This document shows, one piece after another, positions 1 through 9,674 of a stretch of DNA of 38,444 nt. Position 1 is the first letter of the stretch. Each line of letters begins with the position of its first letter. Below the pieces are notes generated by a model. It was not told where the DNA came from, did no database searches, and saw only the letters and a list, made by a program, of their open reading frames with translations. A program made the translations under genes and the position numbers. This stretch comes from Chara braunii (lineage: Eukaryota; Streptophyta; Charophyceae; Charales; Characeae), in assembly GCA_003427395.1 (NCBI GenBank), contig BFEA01000828.1, positions 447,782 to 486,225 of the forward strand, in the 5' to 3' direction.

Positions 1-1338
1 GTTTTTTTCCGAATGGAGCCAGGATAACGGCCTGACACCTCTCGAAAATCAAAGGCCCTTCCAGTGCTCTCGGGAGGACGCTTAAAAAGAGCGGTGCTGC
101 AGGCTGGGCGTTTCGGAGTTTCGAGTGCTACTCTTGAAACGAGGTTCTGACAACTCTCAAAAGAGTTTTTGGGCTACAACTCTGAAGTGGCTGTGTGGCG
201 ACGTGCCCAACTCNTGAAAACGCGGTTNCAAGAGTGGTGTGGCGAGGCCCTAAGTAGAGCGAGGCATCACTCGCAAAAAGTCTATAGTCTAGAGTAGTGG
301 AGCCAAGCCCCAAATCAGGTGTCGTCATACTCACACACAGTCAGCAAAATTGCAAAATCTGCAATTTTGCTTCCGCGATTTTGACAATTAGGTGGCCCTT
401 TTGAATGGCACTGAAAATTGCTCGACGTGCATCTGTGTGGTCACACAGCTGATAGCAGATGGCGACCTTTATTTTTTAGGGGTTTTCTTGCCCACCAAGG
501 TTTGTCCCGAAAGCAAATGCGAATTTGCAAGGACCTCTAGAGGTCTTCGGAAACGGCTGCACCCAGCGGCCCAGCAGACCGCTGACATATACTACACNGT
601 TTGCGATTTTGCTGGGGGCGGGGGCCTTGTGTGACTGCAATAGAGTAGCAGATTTCGTGATTTTGCGAAAAAGACCNCTAGTGTGCATATGNCCTAAGGG
701 GCTCGTTAGACACTCCNCGGGCGCGTAAATCCCCCGAGGAAAATTNCGTTCCACCTATCCTTGGGGATGAAAACGAAAAACAAAAGTGAAAATATTTCCT
801 TGGGGAATCCTTGGGATGTCCTCGGGCTACAGCCATTTGGTGGCACTCCCCAGGATCCGTGATAACTGGAGCGGCGAGGGCACCCGTCGTCGGCAANAAA
901 TTTTCGTCGGCTGGTCCATTGGAGTTCCTACCGGGCNGAAAACNGACATCTTGGTCATCAATGTTCGGCTTCCAGGAACCTTAAGCCAACAGTAACCGTT
1001 GGTGGCCGGCNGGCCCCTNCGGACATCATCAACCAGTGTTCTCCCTCACAGTGCGTGCCGCCAANCGGAAAGGGCTTGAACGGTCAGCAAATTGTAATAC
1101 TTCAGCCCACCCCCCTTGCTCCGATTGCCCACTGTATTCCGCGAACAAAAAACGTTACAAGACATTTATCCCATGGTGCGGTCTGCCGTTTGCAGCCCTC
1201 TTCGTCGGTGTTTGCTGGACTCCGAGGTGTACCATCGTCGTCTAGCTACTGCCCTTCCCCACTTGCCTTTCATGGCCGACATCTTTCGAAGGCTGCCGTT
1301 GTTGCTCCTGGTCATCCTTTTGCTTGTTCTTGTCGTCT
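1..1338. other. Unrecognised sequence, no supported gene
   Basis: No domain, catalytic motif or RNA gene was recognised here. Short ORFs exist on both strands, including a 153-codon plus-strand one at 1055-1516. They are Pro, Ser and Arg rich, carry ambiguous bases and overlap the antisense of the transposase fragment that ends near 1339. Scattered N bases indicate low-quality or collapsed consensus. Confidence 0.5.
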
Positions 1339-1535
1339 AGTTCCACGTACGCATCCTTGGCAGGTGCATGGCCGACATACGCAGCTTCTCCCGGAAGTAC
1401 TCTGTCGCATCATCGCATTGCCTGAGATCCTCTCACGCCCCCCCGTCCTCCTTTTCATCCACCACCTCGGCGTCGCTCGTGGAAGAACACTGCAACCCAT
1501 GGCGCAGCAAACCTGAACAGCAGCCTCGGTGATGG
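1339..1535 (-). pseudogene. PIF/Harbinger-like transposase fragment, downstream part
   Basis: This continues the reading frame that is interrupted at 8885. Joining 8893 to 1535 across the 8-bp duplication gives an uninterrupted junction (...DTMAIT|EAAVQ...). The frame then reads RWWMKRRTGG. After a one-base frame change and a TGA where a Trp is plausible, it reads the motif CDDATEYFREKLRMS. The YFREKLRMS-type stretch resembles the region just upstream of the DDE nuclease domain in PIF/Harbinger transposases; this is from family memory. Coding similarity fades after that and a stop follows near 1339, so no DDE domain is present in this window. The family call is inference, but the split reading frame is directly visible. 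Confidence 0.45.
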
Positions 1536-1568
1536 CTATGAATCCCCCACGGAGGCGGCCATGCGTGG

Positions 1569-1574
1569 CCTAGG
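1569..1574. repeat. Target duplication CCTAGG, left of Penelope-like element
   Basis: CCTAGG here and at 7710-7715 bracket the Penelope-like element. The flanking bases align to consecutive parts of the GC-rich head seen intact at 22586 onward (cggcc... and cctaggtcgcg). This supports insertion of the element into the GC head. A second CCTAGG follows at 7716-7721, so the exact edge is ambiguous by a few bases. Confidence 0.55.
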
Positions 1575-2124
1575 TGAGTGTAGTATCTGCGTCGACAACA
1601 ACCCGACAANACTTAAGCACACAGTAAAAGGAGAAGTATGGAAGACGAGGAGAAGAAGGAAGGAGAAGAATATGGAGATCATCGAAAGGAGAGAGAAATA
1701 ACAATACGCAGATGTACANAAAATCCCGAACGCGACGTAAAAATTATTACATGAAGTTCAAGCNGCTANGACCCGACTAGTTTCAGTCGGCCGCTCCCGN
1801 CACTCTTCAGGGGTCTTGAGGTCGCAGAAAGGTACCAAACCTATCATGATCGAAACTATTTATACAGCGTATTGAACTTGAGTAGAAGAAACAGTCANCA
1901 ACCTCAGCTGAAGAGAACCGATGTCAACCTNTCTGTAGTTCGAACCAGTGACCTTCTGAAAGAATCTGAATAGAAGGTACTAGGAGCCNCTACAAACTTC
2001 GCCTACTCAAAAACAAAAATCCGTCCACGTTCAACTGAAAATNAATAAACCACAAAAAACGATCAGGTCCACCTAAAAAAACATCCTTCGGAGAAAACCA
2101 CTTATGTAGGCCTCAGTCTTAACC
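1575..2124 (-). repeat. LTR-like (pseudo-LTR) repeat, downstream copy
   Basis: This copy is collinear with 7152-7709 over its whole length, with few differences and small indels (for example a 6-base gain in the upstream copy near 7217). It begins immediately after roughly 120 bp of unique sequence downstream of the RT stop. It contains several N bases, some at the same site as in the upstream copy (gtcaNcaacc), suggesting a consensus collapsed from many genomic copies. It does not have TG...CA ends, which fits a Penelope pseudo-LTR better than a true LTR. Confidence 0.75.
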
Positions 2125-2247
2125 AGACCCATAGTGATTTNTAAGANCCTTACCGACACGTCTCTAAAAAGGGGTTTCACCANNACTTTTCTTCATAGGT
2201 CCCATGCCATATGTCGGACCCCTATCGAACCATCTCATAAAACTTAC

Positions 2248-3408
2248 CTATTTCCATCGAATTAAGAATCTGTTCCAACCCGTCAAAACANAGATCCAAC
2301 TTCTCCAGCATCCCATACTTCGAGAGAAATTNTTCAGCGANGTATCAGAGTATTCATTTGGATATCCTCGCAGCCACAATTCGTTTTTCAAGGACAAGAG
2401 AAATTGGAACTCCAGACCAGGAATTGACGTGAAGGTTTTTGCCCTATGTAAGAAGGACCCAATCACATCAAATTTTTGTTGCCGACTAGAGTACGACAGA
2501 AAGTTTTGGGTGCTTTCAAAAGTTAGAGTAGAGTTGATGTCTCTAGATTGATTTTTAAGTGTAGCTTGACAAATGATATGCGCAGGGTCAGTCAACAGCC
2601 GCAGTCTGCACTCAATGAACTGCCAAGTCTGTCCTTCGTTCGTCTGTTCTAACGTCAAACTACTATCGTAACATTCTCGAAATTGACAGAAAATCTGTTC
2701 TACTCGTACTTTCGAAGCATCGTCATCAAAAACACAATTAACAAAAATTGAAACATCATCCACGATGCTGCAACCCGTCACCAATCTCCTGTCCCTCCCT
2801 AAAGTCGAGAGGACCGAAAACTCATTGAAAGCAAAGAGAAGGCAAGCAAGCGCTGGACTGGTAGTGTTCCCCATAGGAATACCCATCTTTTGGCACAAGA
2901 GCGTTCCGGCTGCTACTACCACAGTGTGTTCCAACTCGAGTTCGACAAACGAAACAATCTTCAAGAAACGAATCAGAATCCAACCCTCTTCTCCCTTCCC
3001 TTTTGTTAACCTTACTTCCTTCCCGTACTTTTTAACGAACACACCATCAAATTCATGACTTAACCAATAGTCCACCAACCACATAAGTGCCCGCAAAATG
3101 GATTGATGGGACAAATTAGAGAACATTTCTTTAATATCAAAAGAACCACCCACCAATGCTCCGTTCTCTTTTACTCCTTGGTTGACCGAAATGATCCGCT
3201 TCATCAGATCATCAGTTCATCGCAAATTGAAATGTAGCTTCTTCGGCAATCTCCACAACAGGCAATTGATTGTCTTACTCACCCGGCGGGCTGCAACCAC
3301 AGAACCTTGAGAGAACGACGGGCATATTGGCCGCCAACGACTTACATCTTTGTGTTTGGGAATGCAATAGGCACGACCAAATCTCCCTCGATGTAACTCT
3401 GTTTGCAA
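2248..3408 (-). pseudogene. Penelope-like ORF2: reverse transcriptase domain
   Basis: The frame opens with an RT finger motif (IPKHKDVSRWRPI). Palm motif A follows (SFDIKEMFSNL, Asp at codon 3136-3138), then motif B (MGIPMGNTTSPALA), the catalytic pair in IVDDVSIFV, and a thumb-like tail ending in a GYP motif that is typical of Penelope and telomerase-like RTs. One in-frame TGA at 3217-3219 interrupts the finger region, probably a CGA-to-TGA change. The same frame continues with ...TDDLMKRI. The frame differs from the upstream linker, so there is a frameshift near 3350-3400. The last codons contain N bases before the stop at 2248. The catalytic Asp residues are present, but the gene cannot be translated as a whole. 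Confidence 0.85.
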
Positions 3409-4589
3409 ATAGCCCCCAAGCTGTCTTCAGACATAGTCATCTTATCAAACGAAGGATTCTCTAAAAACAACTTTTCCATACCCTTCCCACATACACTCGG
3501 GCAACATATATACGTTTCGCCAAGATTATGATCCAAAGGTGAACAGACGAGACCATCGAGTTTCTTATGAAAAGAAATCACCTCATCAACAAACCACCAC
3601 TTGTGCTTTCTTCCACAAGAATCCAGAATACAAGAAGAGAGAAGTTCAAAATCAAGGAGTTGTGGTGAAAACAAGGGGAGAGACTTAACAGATTGGAAAG
3701 AGCGGAGGGTTTGAGACTTCATATTTGAGACAGTACTCGTTGTTGACGGGCACAAGATGTTTTTAGAGTTCAACATGCTTGGAGGAACCTCGAAAGGCAG
3801 ATCACCGAGACGAAATAAAACATGACCGTCAACACGAGGAAAACGACCATCAGTGTCAAAGCAGGTACATCTAAAGTCGCCATCCCTAACAGTCTTGCGG
3901 TGGTTATGGATTAAATCTCCAACCGATTCATTTCGACACCATACAATTCCCATATGACGCACAATCATCTCTTTCCATGCAGAGTTAATCTCCAAACTTC
4001 GTACCACGTGTGAACAGACCTTCCTGATGGCTGACTTACAATATCGATGATCGTAAACCACACGAATCACCAACCGTTGTCGGATACATACTTCGAAACC
4101 AGCAGACGCCACCTGGGACAAAATACACCTCAGTCTACCACGTGTCCTTTTTTCTTGAAAACATCGCACGGCAGAAAAAGCAAAGATCACTTGACCTAGA
4201 TCCCAGTTGGTCAAAGTGACACGAGTCATCGGACGAGAGAGTAGACCAGTCAAGAGGGGTTTGAGAGCCAGACCGCGATGGTAAAACGTCACAATCATAT
4301 CTAAACAGAGAACTCCTCCTCCCGTCACCCAGCCTTTAACATTGCGTAATTGATCTCTCCCATGAATCGTCGACACAATCGAGGAACCATAACATCGTTT
4401 TACAAGTTTCCAATTGTCCAACATCTGAGAGCCGCCTTTACATGCAATGACCACCTGTGTGACATTGTGATCTCGACTGTCATTGAGAATGTGTAAGAGA
4501 AGGTGGGACCCCACACCCGTAGAGGAATAGAACACAATCAAAGACTTGCTAACGGCGTCATCTGAATAGTGAATTGCATGTTTCTTCTT
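3342..4589 (-). pseudogene. Penelope-like ORF2: linker between GIY-YIG and RT
   Basis: This open stretch of about 415 codons lies in the same frame as the GIY-YIG segment, separated from it by a TGA at 4590-4592. It carries a Cys-x-Cys element (FRCTCFD) preceded by a conserved-looking block (VGDLIHNHRKTVRDGDF). That resembles the short CxC zinc-binding linker reported between EN and RT in Naiad/Chlamys elements; the assignment is from memory. The end of the frame (DLVVPIAFPNTKM) is the shifted counterpart of the RT start (AYCIPKHKD) in the neighbouring frame. The frameshift therefore falls just before the RT finger motif. No other domain was recognised. Confidence 0.6.
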
Positions 4590-5084
4590 TCAAGACAGAC
4601 TCAAACGTTCCCTTTTTCCCGGTCTCTTCTTCCTGGTTTTCCTCGGTCTATCTCTAACATTCAACGAAGCAGAAAAATATTTAATAAAGAATTTTTCAAC
4701 TGATTCAACATCTGCTTCTGTACAACGACAAATGGGAACAACCACGTACCTACCTATTCCGTATCTTCGTAGCCACCTGTATAATTTCTCATTTCGTCTT
4801 TCCGACTTAATCACAGCCTCATCGCAGGAACGATAAACATGTTCACTCCAACGAACAGTCAACTCACGCTTGGTGCACCCAACATACAACTGTCTACACT
4901 AGGGTGAAACAAGAGCATATACGAGCAGTCCCTTCACATCTCCTCCCGACTTCCAGCAATCAGACACATAAGGACGTAGCTTCGTCATCCAAGAAATCTC
5001 GTTACTTAAGATCAGAGCAACCACAACCATCCGAAACAACCCATCTATCGTCTTAGATCTCGCGTCAAGACTAGAAGAAGATCG
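4590..5084 (-). pseudogene. Penelope-like ORF2: N-terminal GIY-YIG endonuclease
   Basis: The frame is open from about 5084 and reads ...GLLVYALVSP, then a TAG at 4899-4901, then CRQLYVGCTKRELTVRWSEH. The LVY and YVG pair spaced by about 10 residues is the GIY-YIG signature. The Arg and His of VRWSEH, the Glu of VEKFFI and the Asn of SLNV match the usual catalytic and structural positions. A basic tail (RKTRKKRPGKRE) precedes the TGA at 4590. In these elements the domain nicks target DNA to prime reverse transcription. The TAG lies between the two signature halves, so this copy cannot encode an active nuclease. Confidence 0.75.
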
Positions 5085-5296
5085 AATTCATGCACATCCA
5101 GTAGCTAAGGACCAAAGATCTGCCGTGTTCGGGAGGGATCCTAAGAAGTAGCGGAATCCCTCCCGACCTTTGCCTGTTCTTCAAGCGGCTCCCCTGCCAC
5201 GTCACCGGATACTTCCTGAATAGCAGGTCTCTTCCCGAAAGCTCTTTCCACCCTCTTTGCTATAATTTCAGCTATAGTATCATTCAACGTGGTATA
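5085..5296 (-). other. Spacer between ORF1 and ORF2 of the Penelope-like element
   Basis: This is about 210 bp between the ORF1 stop at 5297 and the first open codons of ORF2. A TGA in the ORF2 frame sits just upstream of its readable start. The true ORF2 start, or a read-through or frameshift link to ORF1, cannot be decided from this decayed copy. Confidence 0.4.
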
Positions 5297-7071
5297 CTAA
5301 ATCCCCTCTTTTGAGCAAATTTTCACCACTGCATCTTTCTTTTTGCCACGCATGTCCTTCTTCGCGTCTCTGATGAACTTCGCCCGTTTCGACTCCTGAT
5401 CAGAATCTTCTTCTTTGTCTGCATTTTTTCTCCCTTTGCTTGTTCTCTTCGCAGTAGATACATCTCTCTCGCCAGCCTCCTCCAATTTCTCTCGAAATGT
5501 TGACTTCGGTGCTTCTTCTTTGTGTTTCGCCAGTTCTTCCTCGAGTCTCGCATTGTTTTGTTCCGCTTCCCTTCTCCAATTCAACTCCTGTTGACGCAGG
5601 CCTTTGAGTGCTTCCACTTTCATGTTATGGAGCTGTCGCAACTGTTTTAGATTTCCAGGAGATTGCCGAGGAGTCGAGAGGGGCACATGCAGCTGTGCAA
5701 ATGGAGATGTGGCCAGTCTGCTACGCTTGTTATCGGTTCACAAGGCTTCCTTCTTCCAATTCTCTGCTTCCGCCAAAGCGTCTTCCCGAGATTTCTTTAG
5801 ATTTTGAATCTCCTCTTCCATATTCTCCATCTTCCCGTAAGCTCTCAACGTCGATTCCATCTTCTGCTTCATGACTTCCTGTTTTTGTACCAATCGTGCC
5901 AGAAAGGCATCGTCTCCGCCCATAGACCGACTAGTGGAAGGACCTCCGGTAGACCGTTGGGAATTCTTGATCTGAAGTGATTCAATCTGCTTCTTCAACT
6001 TGTCTATCTCGTCTACGTTAGCTCCGGCATTTGGGCCAGTCTTCACCGCCCCACACATCGCTTCAAACTTTGCATTCCAAGTGTTATTCATCTCCCTCTA
6101 AAATTCTTCTCTATCCCGCTTCTCTTTCAGTCGACGTTCTTCCGCTTGTAACTCCTGTTTCTTCTTTTCTTCTTCTTGAAGTTTTGCCGTTATCTTCGCC
6201 ATCTCAGCATCATACCAGGCCTTCAGTAACGTAACGGTTTCTTCCAAAGCATCCACTCGTTGGTTGGTATTAAACCAACCACTTCCTTTCACATACTGTC
6301 CACTTAAACCAGCAGCAACTGTAGCGGTGGAAGAAACAGTAACTGGATAAGTAGACGAAGTGGGTAGAGGTGGAGGAGGAGGTAGAGAAGGAGAGGTCAA
6401 AGGTGGTGCAGGGAGCGCCAAGATGGGAGCCGAAGACGAAGAGGGATTGCTTCCCTGTCGAGGATGTGGACATCATCGTGCAAAGTGGTTCAACAAAAAA
6501 ATTCCCACGAGAAATTAAAGTTGAAAAAACATTCCATAAAAAAAAAATCCATCATATTTATAAATTGTCATTCCAGCGTTCGTCTAATTCTAGAATTTAC
6601 AGTTTTATTTGATAAGTTCCCGTACAAGTATGAGTTTTCCCTTCCAACTACATCTATATGTTCAAGATGGAATAAATGTCTGGACGAGTTTATGAAATGT
6701 TTTAATTAGACTTTCGTTCTACTACAACAAATATCTTCTAATTTAGATTGGATTAGCCTACTTATCACTGAAAATCCTTACTTAGAATGACAGTCCAATT
6801 AAAATATTTCATGAACTCATCCAGACTTTCATTCAATCTTTAGCATGCAGTTTAAATAAGAAGGGATACCGCATTCTTGGAAGGAAGGTTTTTAAGTAAG
6901 ACGAATTTTTTTTAAATTGGAATGACATTTTTTAAGATGGAACGAAAATTTAAAATTTAGAAAGTAATTTTACTATAGAATGATTATTTAATTTTGGAAA
7001 ATTTTTCTGTTGTTTGGATCGCCACATTTGTAGCAGGTCCGCACACTAGTCGAAGCCGGAGGGTTAGCCAT
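5297..7071 (-). pseudogene. Penelope-like ORF1: CCHC zinc-knuckle and coiled-coil protein
   Basis: The ATG at 7069-7071 is in a good context (gcgATGG) and starts MANPPASTSVRTCYKCGDPN. The frame is interrupted at 7012 by a 522-bp element and resumes at 6490. Joined, the knuckle is C-x2-C-x4-H-x4-C with a TGA as the residue before the last Cys (6473-6475). A Pro/Ser-rich linker follows, then two long charged coiled-coil regions (LQEEEKKKQELQAEERRLKE; EMNNTW... to ENWKKEAL) and a Lys-rich tail. Two more in-frame stops occur, TAG at 6098-6100 and TGA at 5738-5740. After excision the frame is 416 codons plus stop. It probably acts as a gag-like RNA-binding, multimerising protein; the function is inferred only from the knuckle and coils. 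Confidence 0.7.
6491..7012. mobile_element. 522-bp MITE-like insertion inside the ORF1 zinc knuckle
   Basis: The ends are CAACAAAAAAATTCCC on the left and, read inward from the right, CAACAGAAAAATTTTCC. Further matching pieces lie deeper (gtcattcca, ttcgtct), giving long imperfect inverted repeats. It is flanked by TT on both sides (6489-6490 and 7013-7014). Deleting the element and one TT restores both the frame and the exact C-x2-C-x4-H-x4-C spacing of the knuckle. It is AT-rich with no credible ORF. The superfamily is not assigned; a 2-bp duplication is unlike hAT. A second copy lies at about 15938-16459 within the duplicated block. Confidence 0.75.
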
Positions 7072-7151
7072 CGCAATAGCTGTAATCAACTTAAATGAAC
7101 AAAGCCACACGCCCTGTAGTATAACTCCTACGGTGGTTATTTCGAAAGTCA

Positions 7152-7709
7152 AGGTGAGTGTAGTATCTGCGTCGACAACGACCCGACAAGACTTAAACAC
7201 ACAGTAAAAGGAGAAGTATGGCCGTGGAAGACGAGGAGAAGAAGGAAGGAGAAGAATATGGAGATCATCGAAAGGAGAGAGAAATAACAATACGCAGATG
7301 TACAAAAAAATCATGAACGCGACGTAAAAATTATTACATGAAGTTCAAGCGGCTACGACCCGACTAGTTTCAGTCGGCCGCTCCCGACACTCTTCAGGGG
7401 TCTTNAGGTCGCAGAAAGGTACCAAACCTATCATGATCGAAACTATTTATACAGCGTATTGAACTTGAGTAGAAGAAACAGTCANCAACCTCAGCTGAAG
7501 AGAACCGATGTCAACCTNTCTGTAGTTCGAACCAGNGACCTTCTGAAAGAATCTGAATAGAAGGTACTAGGAACCGCTACAAACTTCGTCACTCAAAAAC
7601 AAAAATCCTTCCACGTTCAACTGAAAATGAATAAACCATAAAAAAACGATCAGGTCTACCTCAAAAAACATCCTTCGGAGAAAACCACTTGTGTAGGCCT
7701 CAGTCTTAA
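7152..7709 (-). repeat. LTR-like (pseudo-LTR) repeat, upstream copy
   Basis: This is the upstream partner of 1575-2124. It lies about 80 bp before the ORF1 ATG on the minus strand and so would carry the promoter in an active element. It contains ambiguous bases at 7405, 7485 and elsewhere. A third partial copy ends at 16946. Confidence 0.75.
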
Positions 7710-7715
7710 CCTAGG

Positions 7716-8884
7716 CCTAGGCCGCGACCCCGCGGCCATAAAAAAAAAAAAAAATTGAAACAAAATATGCTATGCAGAAAAATATACTGAACGGTTTTTG
7801 CCTTGTGGTCATATCCAAAAACTTTACTGAATTTAAACTACAAAAACACATAAGTTTCATCTGGTTTTCCAGCGTTCGGAACGGGCCGAATGCCCGAACC
7901 AGAACGCCCGAACGTTCGGCATCTCCTCTTAATGCGTTCGGTTGTTCGGCTGAACGGAGACGTAAAAAAGAAAAAAAGAAAAAAAAAAAAAATTGAATTT
8001 CAAAAAATCTGAAAAAACATATATGTTATGCAGAAGAACAAACTGAACAACATTTGCCTCAAAATTACGTTCAAATTCTTTACCAAATTTGAAATATAAA
8101 ATCGAATACTAAAAATAAATACTAATAATAAAAATTAGAAAAAATAAAATGAGAGTAAAATTATTAAGTGAGCGAACACGTTTTTGACATCGCTATCTTT
8201 GGCGATTTTTCATTTTTTTGATTTGTGACAAATGCCATGAAAATTTTATGTGTGTAGCTTACATAATAGAGAATCTACAAAAAACATTTGAAAAATAATA
8301 AATTTTTTTATGGTTCGAAATAAAGGAAAAACATAAAGTGAAAAGAAAAAAAAAAAAAATTAGTAGGTGGGCAAGCATGTTTTAACACCACAATCTTTGC
8401 CGATTTTTTATTTGTTTTTTGGATCAATAGAATGGCTTCAACATTTAGAGGGAGATACCTCTGATCACAAAGAACTCACGAAAATACTTTCAGAAAACAA
8501 TAATACTAATTTTAGATCCTAAAATATTTTTTTGCGGGTTCCGAACCCCTTCAAGTTCAGGCCCATACGGGGATCCGAACGCCCTGAGTTTCAAAGTTTT
8601 TTCTTGAAAAAAAAAAAAAAAAACAGCTTTTGCATCAGAAAAATTAGTTTTTGAATTTTTAAAATTCGAAAACGTAGTCAAAAAATAAGATTAAAAGTTA
8701 CACAATTTAGATCTCGAAAAGGTCTACAACCCCATTTTTTTTTTTTTTTTTTTTGAGAATCTTTAAAGTCTAAATAAATTCCTGAAAATCGCGGCCGCAC
8801 CCAACCTTGGCCGGAGCCGCGGCGACCGTGATCACGACCGCCTTCCGAGCTCGACCCGCGGATGCGTCCGTGGGTGTTTCGCAG
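7716..8884. repeat. Interior and right end of the GC-headed hAT-like element, with related AT-rich repeats
   Basis: No gene was found. The segment 7742-8110 holds two related AT-rich half-units (ctatgcag...ttttgcc and ttatgcag...atttgcc). Between them is a cluster of gttcgg/ccgaac motifs (7873-7960) that also occurs in the MITEs at 12583 and 36599. The segment 8160-8430 holds two copies of a motif around tctttggcgatttttcat, also found near 23600-23810. At 8520-8610 a gttccgaacccc block matches 23400-23500 in inverse orientation. The segment 8790-8884 is the GC-rich tail with the near-palindrome gcggatgcgtccg. Confidence 0.5.
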
Positions 8885-9115
8885 GGTGATGGCCATGGTA
8901 TCCAACCCTTTGATTGGGACTTGATCAAGCGTCCTTCTCCTTAGCGCATTGATTTGCGCTCTCATTCTGCCCAATGCCCTCTCGTACTGACAACGAAAGA
9001 GCATGACCACCACGGCCGCCACCACGACCGTCTTCTCGATCGTTGTCAACTTCGCACGTTTGTTGTCGCTGCTGCTTGCCATCCGCACGTGTGTTTCATT
9101 GCTCATGAACAACAA
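8885..9115 (-). pseudogene. PIF/Harbinger-like transposase fragment, upstream part
   Basis: The minus-strand frame reads from about 9115 through the in-frame ATG at 9079-9081 (MASSSDNKRAKLTTIEK). It contains a hydrophobic Val/Ala helix and a charged helix (YERALGRMRAQINALRRR), then is broken at LDTMAIT by the element starting at 8884. The continuation lies at 1535-1339. The whole would be the N-terminal, pre-catalytic part of a Harbinger-type transposase. The start codon is uncertain, because the frame is open further upstream through an earlier ATG near 9105. No promoter was recognised. Confidence 0.4.
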
Positions 9116-9674
9116 AAATACAACAGCCTACCAACTCGCGAGTAGCATGGTAACCTTAGCGCCAAGTCCCCGACTACGTTCCCCACGTGTGCTCGACTCA
9201 ACAGATAGGCGCGGCGGCATGCAAAGGCAATGACGATGGACCTTCGCGGGGTGCTCACAAATTCGTGACGACGTACGAGGACTCCACTGCTCCGCTGCAA
9301 ATGCCCGTTTCCACCGTTGCAGATATGAATGCCACCTGCCCCGCGTCGCGTTTTTTTTTTTTTTTTTTTTTAATTAAAACCCCGCGACAATAGATAGAAG
9401 AGATGGTAAGAACATACCCTCTTATCTGTCCTGCAGGGGACTCCATTCTATTGGTGGGGAGCAACACCTGCTGGAAAACGCATCCAGCGTCCCTTTCATA
9501 TGTCATTAAATGATGATATAGAGCCACAGATACAGTCTCCTTTGTATTGGTAAAGATGCTAACTCTAGTCCTAAAGGTGGAAATGCCTCTCTAACCATAA
9601 AATCTGACCGCCTGAAAAGAATGATTTATCTAGCATCCATCTCCATAGATCCCCCACTTATCTAGTTTTTAAGC
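9116..9674. other. Unassigned sequence, probably LINE 3' region in part
   Basis: No supported gene. A poly(T) run sits at about 9351-9371. From about 9380 to 9674 the sequence lies just 3' (minus strand) of the last readable LINE codon and may be its 3' untranslated region. The short ORFs here are unremarkable. Confidence 0.35.

Larger units (their letters stand above)
1575..7709 (-). mobile_element. Penelope-like retroelement with N-terminal GIY-YIG and LTR-like direct repeats
   Basis: Reading the minus strand 5'-3', the layout is a direct repeat (7709-7152), ORF1 (7071-5297), ORF2 with GIY-YIG (from about 5084), a linker and RT ending at 2248, then the second direct repeat (2124-1575). In canonical Penelope elements the GIY-YIG endonuclease is C-terminal. 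Here it is N-terminal to RT, the permuted order described for the Naiad/Chlamys clade of green algae, protists and animals. The terminal direct repeats correspond to the pseudo-LTRs common in this group. Both ORFs are broken by stops and at least one frameshift, so the copy is dead. Removing it heals the GC head of the surrounding hAT-like element. Confidence 0.75.
1536..8884 (+). mobile_element. hAT-like DNA element (GC-headed family), nested host of the Penelope-like element
   Basis: The left end is CTATGAATCCCCC and the right end is ...GGGTGTTTCGCAG. The reverse complement of the right end (CTGCGAAACACCC) is an imperfect terminal inverted repeat of the left end. It is flanked by a perfect 8-bp duplication, GGTGATGG, at 1528-1535 and 8885-8892, as expected for hAT-type insertion. 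A second copy at 22586-24434 shares the left terminus and the GC-rich tail (gcggatgcgtccg near the right end). No transposase was found, so it looks non-autonomous. About 6.1 kb of its length is an inserted Penelope-like element (1575-7709). The remainder is about 1.2 kb of GC-rich ends plus AT-rich interior. Confidence 0.75.

Noticed and set aside
1055-1516. 153-codon plus-strand ORF
   Set aside because: It lies antisense to the Harbinger-like fragment for part of its length, is Pro/Ser/Arg rich without motifs, and contains an ambiguous base.
2248-7071. In-frame TGA codons as selenocysteine, as reported in some Naiad elements
   Set aside because: TAG stops and a frameshift occur as well, the TGA positions look like Arg or Trp codons mutated by one base, and no selenocysteine insertion element was seen.
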